From assembly GCA_046352935.1 (NCBI GenBank), contig JAXMGR010000002.1, positions 186,001 to 250,000 of the forward strand: DNA of 64,000 nucleotides. The letters are read 5' to 3'. Shown here in pieces: positions 62,058 through 64,000 of this stretch. The DNA is from CAYWMY01 sp046352935. Lineage in GTDB: Bacteria; Pseudomonadota; Gammaproteobacteria; Steroidobacterales; Steroidobacteraceae. The translations under genes and the position numbers were made by a program. How positions within the stretch are numbered: the first letter of the stretch is position 1; every line of letters starts with the position of its first letter. The notes under the pieces are model-generated. The model was not told the DNA's origin. It saw only the letters and a list, made by a program, of their open reading frames with translations, and did no database searches.

Positions 62058-63917
62058 ATGCAAGCCACGACTCCGCCCTCCATCCGCCTCCTCGCCTGCG
62101 CGCTGCTGCTGCCGCTGCTGCTCACCGCCTGCGAGGCCGCGGGTCCGGTGCGCGCGGGTCAGACGCCGCCGGAGGAGCGCGCGCGGCAGGCCGCCGAGCG
62201 CGGCGACCATGCCGCCGCCGCGCGCGCCTGGGAACAGGCGGCCACGCGCGGCGAGCCACCCGAGCGCATCGCCGCGCGGCTCGCGGCCGCGCGCGAATGG
62301 ATCGCCGCCGGTGACGCCACCGGCGCCGAGCGCGTGCTCGCGGCGCTGAAGCCGCCGCTCACGCCCGGCGAGGACCTCGAGCGATCACGGCTGCTCGCCG
62401 AGCTCGCACTGCTGCGCCGCGACCCGACCCGCGCGCTCGCGCTGCTGAACGACGCGCCGCCCGCAACCGTGACACCCGCGGTACTGGAAACACGCGCCCG
62501 CGCGCTGTTCGCCGCCAATCGCGTCGTCGAGGCGACGCGCACGATGATCGCGCGCGAGCGCCAGACGACGGACGCCGCCGCCCTCGCCGCGGGCCGCCGC
62601 GTGCTCACGGGCGAGCTGCGCAAGGCCGCGCGCGCCGGCGCCGATTTCACGCCGCCCGCCGGGGCCGATGCAACGCTGGCCGGATGGCTGGACCTGGGCC
62701 GTACGCTGCAGACCGTCGAGCGCAACCCGCAGCGTGCGCGCGGCGAGCTCGTGTCGTTCCGCGCGCGGCACCCGGGGCATCCGGCCGGTGGCGAGCCCGC
62801 TCGCGAGCTGCTCCAGGAACTCGCCGCGCAGGGCGAGTATCCGGGCCAGGTCGCGCTGCTGCTGCCCGTATCGGGCCGGATGCACACCCTCGGGCTCGCG
62901 GTGCGCGATGGATTCATGGCGGGCTATTACCAGCAGGACGCGGGAGCGCGGCCCCGCGTGCGCGTCTACGACACCGCCGCAACGGACGTGGCCAGCGCCT
63001 ATCTGGCGGCGCTGACCGATGGTGCGGATTTCGTGGTCGGCCCGCTGACACGAGAGGAAGTCGCGGCGCTGGCGCAGGTCGCGGACGGGCGCGTCAACAC
63101 GCTCGCCCTGAACCACGCGCCCGATGGAGCGACCACGCCGCGGCGCTTCTACCAGTTCGCGCTGCCACCCGAGGACGAGGCGCGCGCCGTCGCGCGGCGC
63201 GCGCTCGCCGAGGGCCGGTCCCGCGCCGTCGCGCTCGCGCCGAACACCGAGTGGGGGCGGCGGGTGGTCGGCGCCTTCCGCGAGGAGCTCGAGCGCGGTG
63301 GCGGGCAGCTCGTGGAGCAGCAGCTCTACCTGCCGGCCACGACCGACTTCCAGTCGACCATCGAGTCGCTGCTGCGCGTCACCCGCGTGCCCCTGACTCC
63401 GTCCGTTCCGCCGGGCGGCACCCCGCCCTCGAAGCCGCAGTTCGCCTATAACCTGCGCAGCGACGTCGACTTCATCTTCATGCCGGCCCAGCCCACGCAG
63501 GGACGCCTCGTGCGGCCGCAGCTCAAGTTCCACCACGCGGGCGCCCTGCCCGCCTATGCGACCTCGGACATCTACGAGCCCAGCGAGTCGGCGAACACCG
63601 ATCTCGACGGCGTAGCGTTCCCGGACATGCCCTGGATGATCGACGAGGCAGCCGAATCGGGGGCACGCGGCACGATCCAGCGGCTGTGGCCGGAGCGCGC
63701 GCGGCGGCGCGGCCGGCTGTTCGCGCTCGGATTCGACGCCTACCGTCTGGTCGGCGAGATCGCGGGCGCCCGCTCGCCCTTCGCGAAGCCGGTCGCGGGC
63801 GCGACGGGCCTGCTGACGCTCGATGCCGACCGGCGCGTGCGCCGCGAGCTCGACTGGGCGCAGATCCGCGGCGGACAGCCGCGCCTGCTCGCGATCAGCG
63901 AGCCCCTGTCGCCGTGA
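62058..63917 (+). CDS. lpoA: Penicillin-binding protein activator LpoA
   Basis: LpoA is an outer-membrane lipoprotein that activates PBP1A from outside the peptidoglycan layer. It has 619 residues: signal peptide with lipobox LLTAC (C25), an N-terminal TPR-like domain (about 40-255), and a C-terminal periplasmic-binding-protein fold (about 275-610) starting QVALLLPVSGRMHTLGLAVRDGFMAGYY (split: QVALLLPVSGRM, then LAVRDGFMAGYY), with VVGPLTREEVAALAQ and FALGFDAYRL. Its stop overlaps the yraN start, a conserved pair. Confidence 0.95.
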   Translation: MQATTPPSIRLLACALLLPLLLTACEAAGPVRAGQTPPEERARQAAERGDHAAAARAWEQAATRGEPPERIAARLAAAREWIAAGDATGAERVLAALKPPLTPGEDLERSRLLAELALLRRDPTRALALLNDAPPATVTPAVLETRARALFAANRVVEATRTMIARERQTTDAAALAAGRRVLTGELRKAARAGADFTPPAGADATLAGWLDLGRTLQTVERNPQRARGELVSFRARHPGHPAGGEPARELLQELAAQGEYPGQVALLLPVSGRMHTLGLAVRDGFMAGYYQQDAGARPRVRVYDTAATDVASAYLAALTDGADFVVGPLTREEVAALAQVADGRVNTLALNHAPDGATTPRRFYQFALPPEDEARAVARRALAEGRSRAVALAPNTEWGRRVVGAFREELERGGGQLVEQQLYLPATTDFQSTIESLLRVTRVPLTPSVPPGGTPPSKPQFAYNLRSDVDFIFMPAQPTQGRLVRPQLKFHHAGALPAYATSDIYEPSESANTDLDGVAFPDMPWMIDEAAESGARGTIQRLWPERARRRGRLFALGFDAYRLVGEIAGARSPFAKPVAGATGLLTLDADRRVRRELDWAQIRGGQPRLLAISEPLSP

Positions 63918-64000
63918 CCGGCCCGGCGCCGCATCTCGCCGCGGGTCGCGCGGCCGAGGAAGCGGCGACGGCCTTTCTCGCACAGCAGGGTTACGTGCCG
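63914..64000 (+). CDS. yraN: YraN family (UPF0102) endonuclease-like protein, 5' end only
   Basis: This is the first 29 codons of a gene running out of the window. GTG at 63914 overlaps the lpoA stop (GTGA). The visible part has GRAAEEAATAFLAQQGYVP, like the YraN N terminus (G..GE..A..FL...GY). YraN proteins have a restriction-endonuclease-like fold and unknown function. The catalytic motifs lie beyond the window. Confidence 0.85.
   Translation, partial: MTGPAPHLAAGRAAEEAATAFLAQQGYVP

Overview
The window is a GC-rich, gene-dense piece of a gammaproteobacterial chromosome. Conserved gene orders point that way: pgeF-rluD/bamD, sucCD next to pilSR, pilA-pilB-pilC-pilD-coaE-zapD-yacG, and mraZ through ftsZ-lpxC-secA-mutT. 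The pil/suc arrangement resembles Xanthomonadales, Nevskiales and Chromatiales, but placement below class is inference. No rRNA, tRNA, transposase, integrase or CRISPR array was found. The only RNA gene is the RNase P RNA.

Layout. 1-736: the 3' end of mutS. 743-4926: a membrane GGDEF-EAL protein, an orphan GspG-like pseudopilin and an alpha/beta hydrolase. 4932-12346: aspS, a DUF502 protein, an FmdB zinc ribbon, clpB with a sigma-32-like promoter, a ZIP transporter and pgeF. 12339-18276: rluD, then bamD on the other strand, then nadE, sucD and sucC. SucD carries an unusual histone-H1-like tail of about 90 residues. 18469-33065: a type IV pilus region with pilS, pilR, the major pilin under a clear sigma-54 promoter, pilB, pilC and pilD. 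33046-35930: coaE, zapD, yacG, a thiopurine methyltransferase and mutT. 35974-42619: secA, an M23 peptidase, dciA, an MFS transporter and lpxC. 42845-60400: the complete division and cell wall (dcw) cluster, read right to left from mraZ to ftsZ. Most junctions in it overlap or lie within a few bases. The mraZ promoter is well formed and is followed by three TGGG boxes at exact 10-bp spacing. 60660-61047: rnpB. 61141-64000: rsmI, lpoA and the start of yraN.

The most unusual part is the block between pilR and pilB. Facing away from pilA is an operon containing a frameshifted TagD-like cytidylyltransferase remnant, a TagF-like glycerophosphotransferase with a signal peptide and membrane anchor, a compact YidC-like protein lacking the conserved groove arginine, and a membrane sulfatase-family enzyme. 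A second membrane sulfatase-family enzyme follows pilA directly, behind a strong hairpin terminator. With PilSR on one side and the pilus motor genes on the other, the block can be read as a surface phosphoglycerol-type modification system, possibly acting on pilin. That function is a hypothesis. The gene families and the arrangement are read from the sequence.
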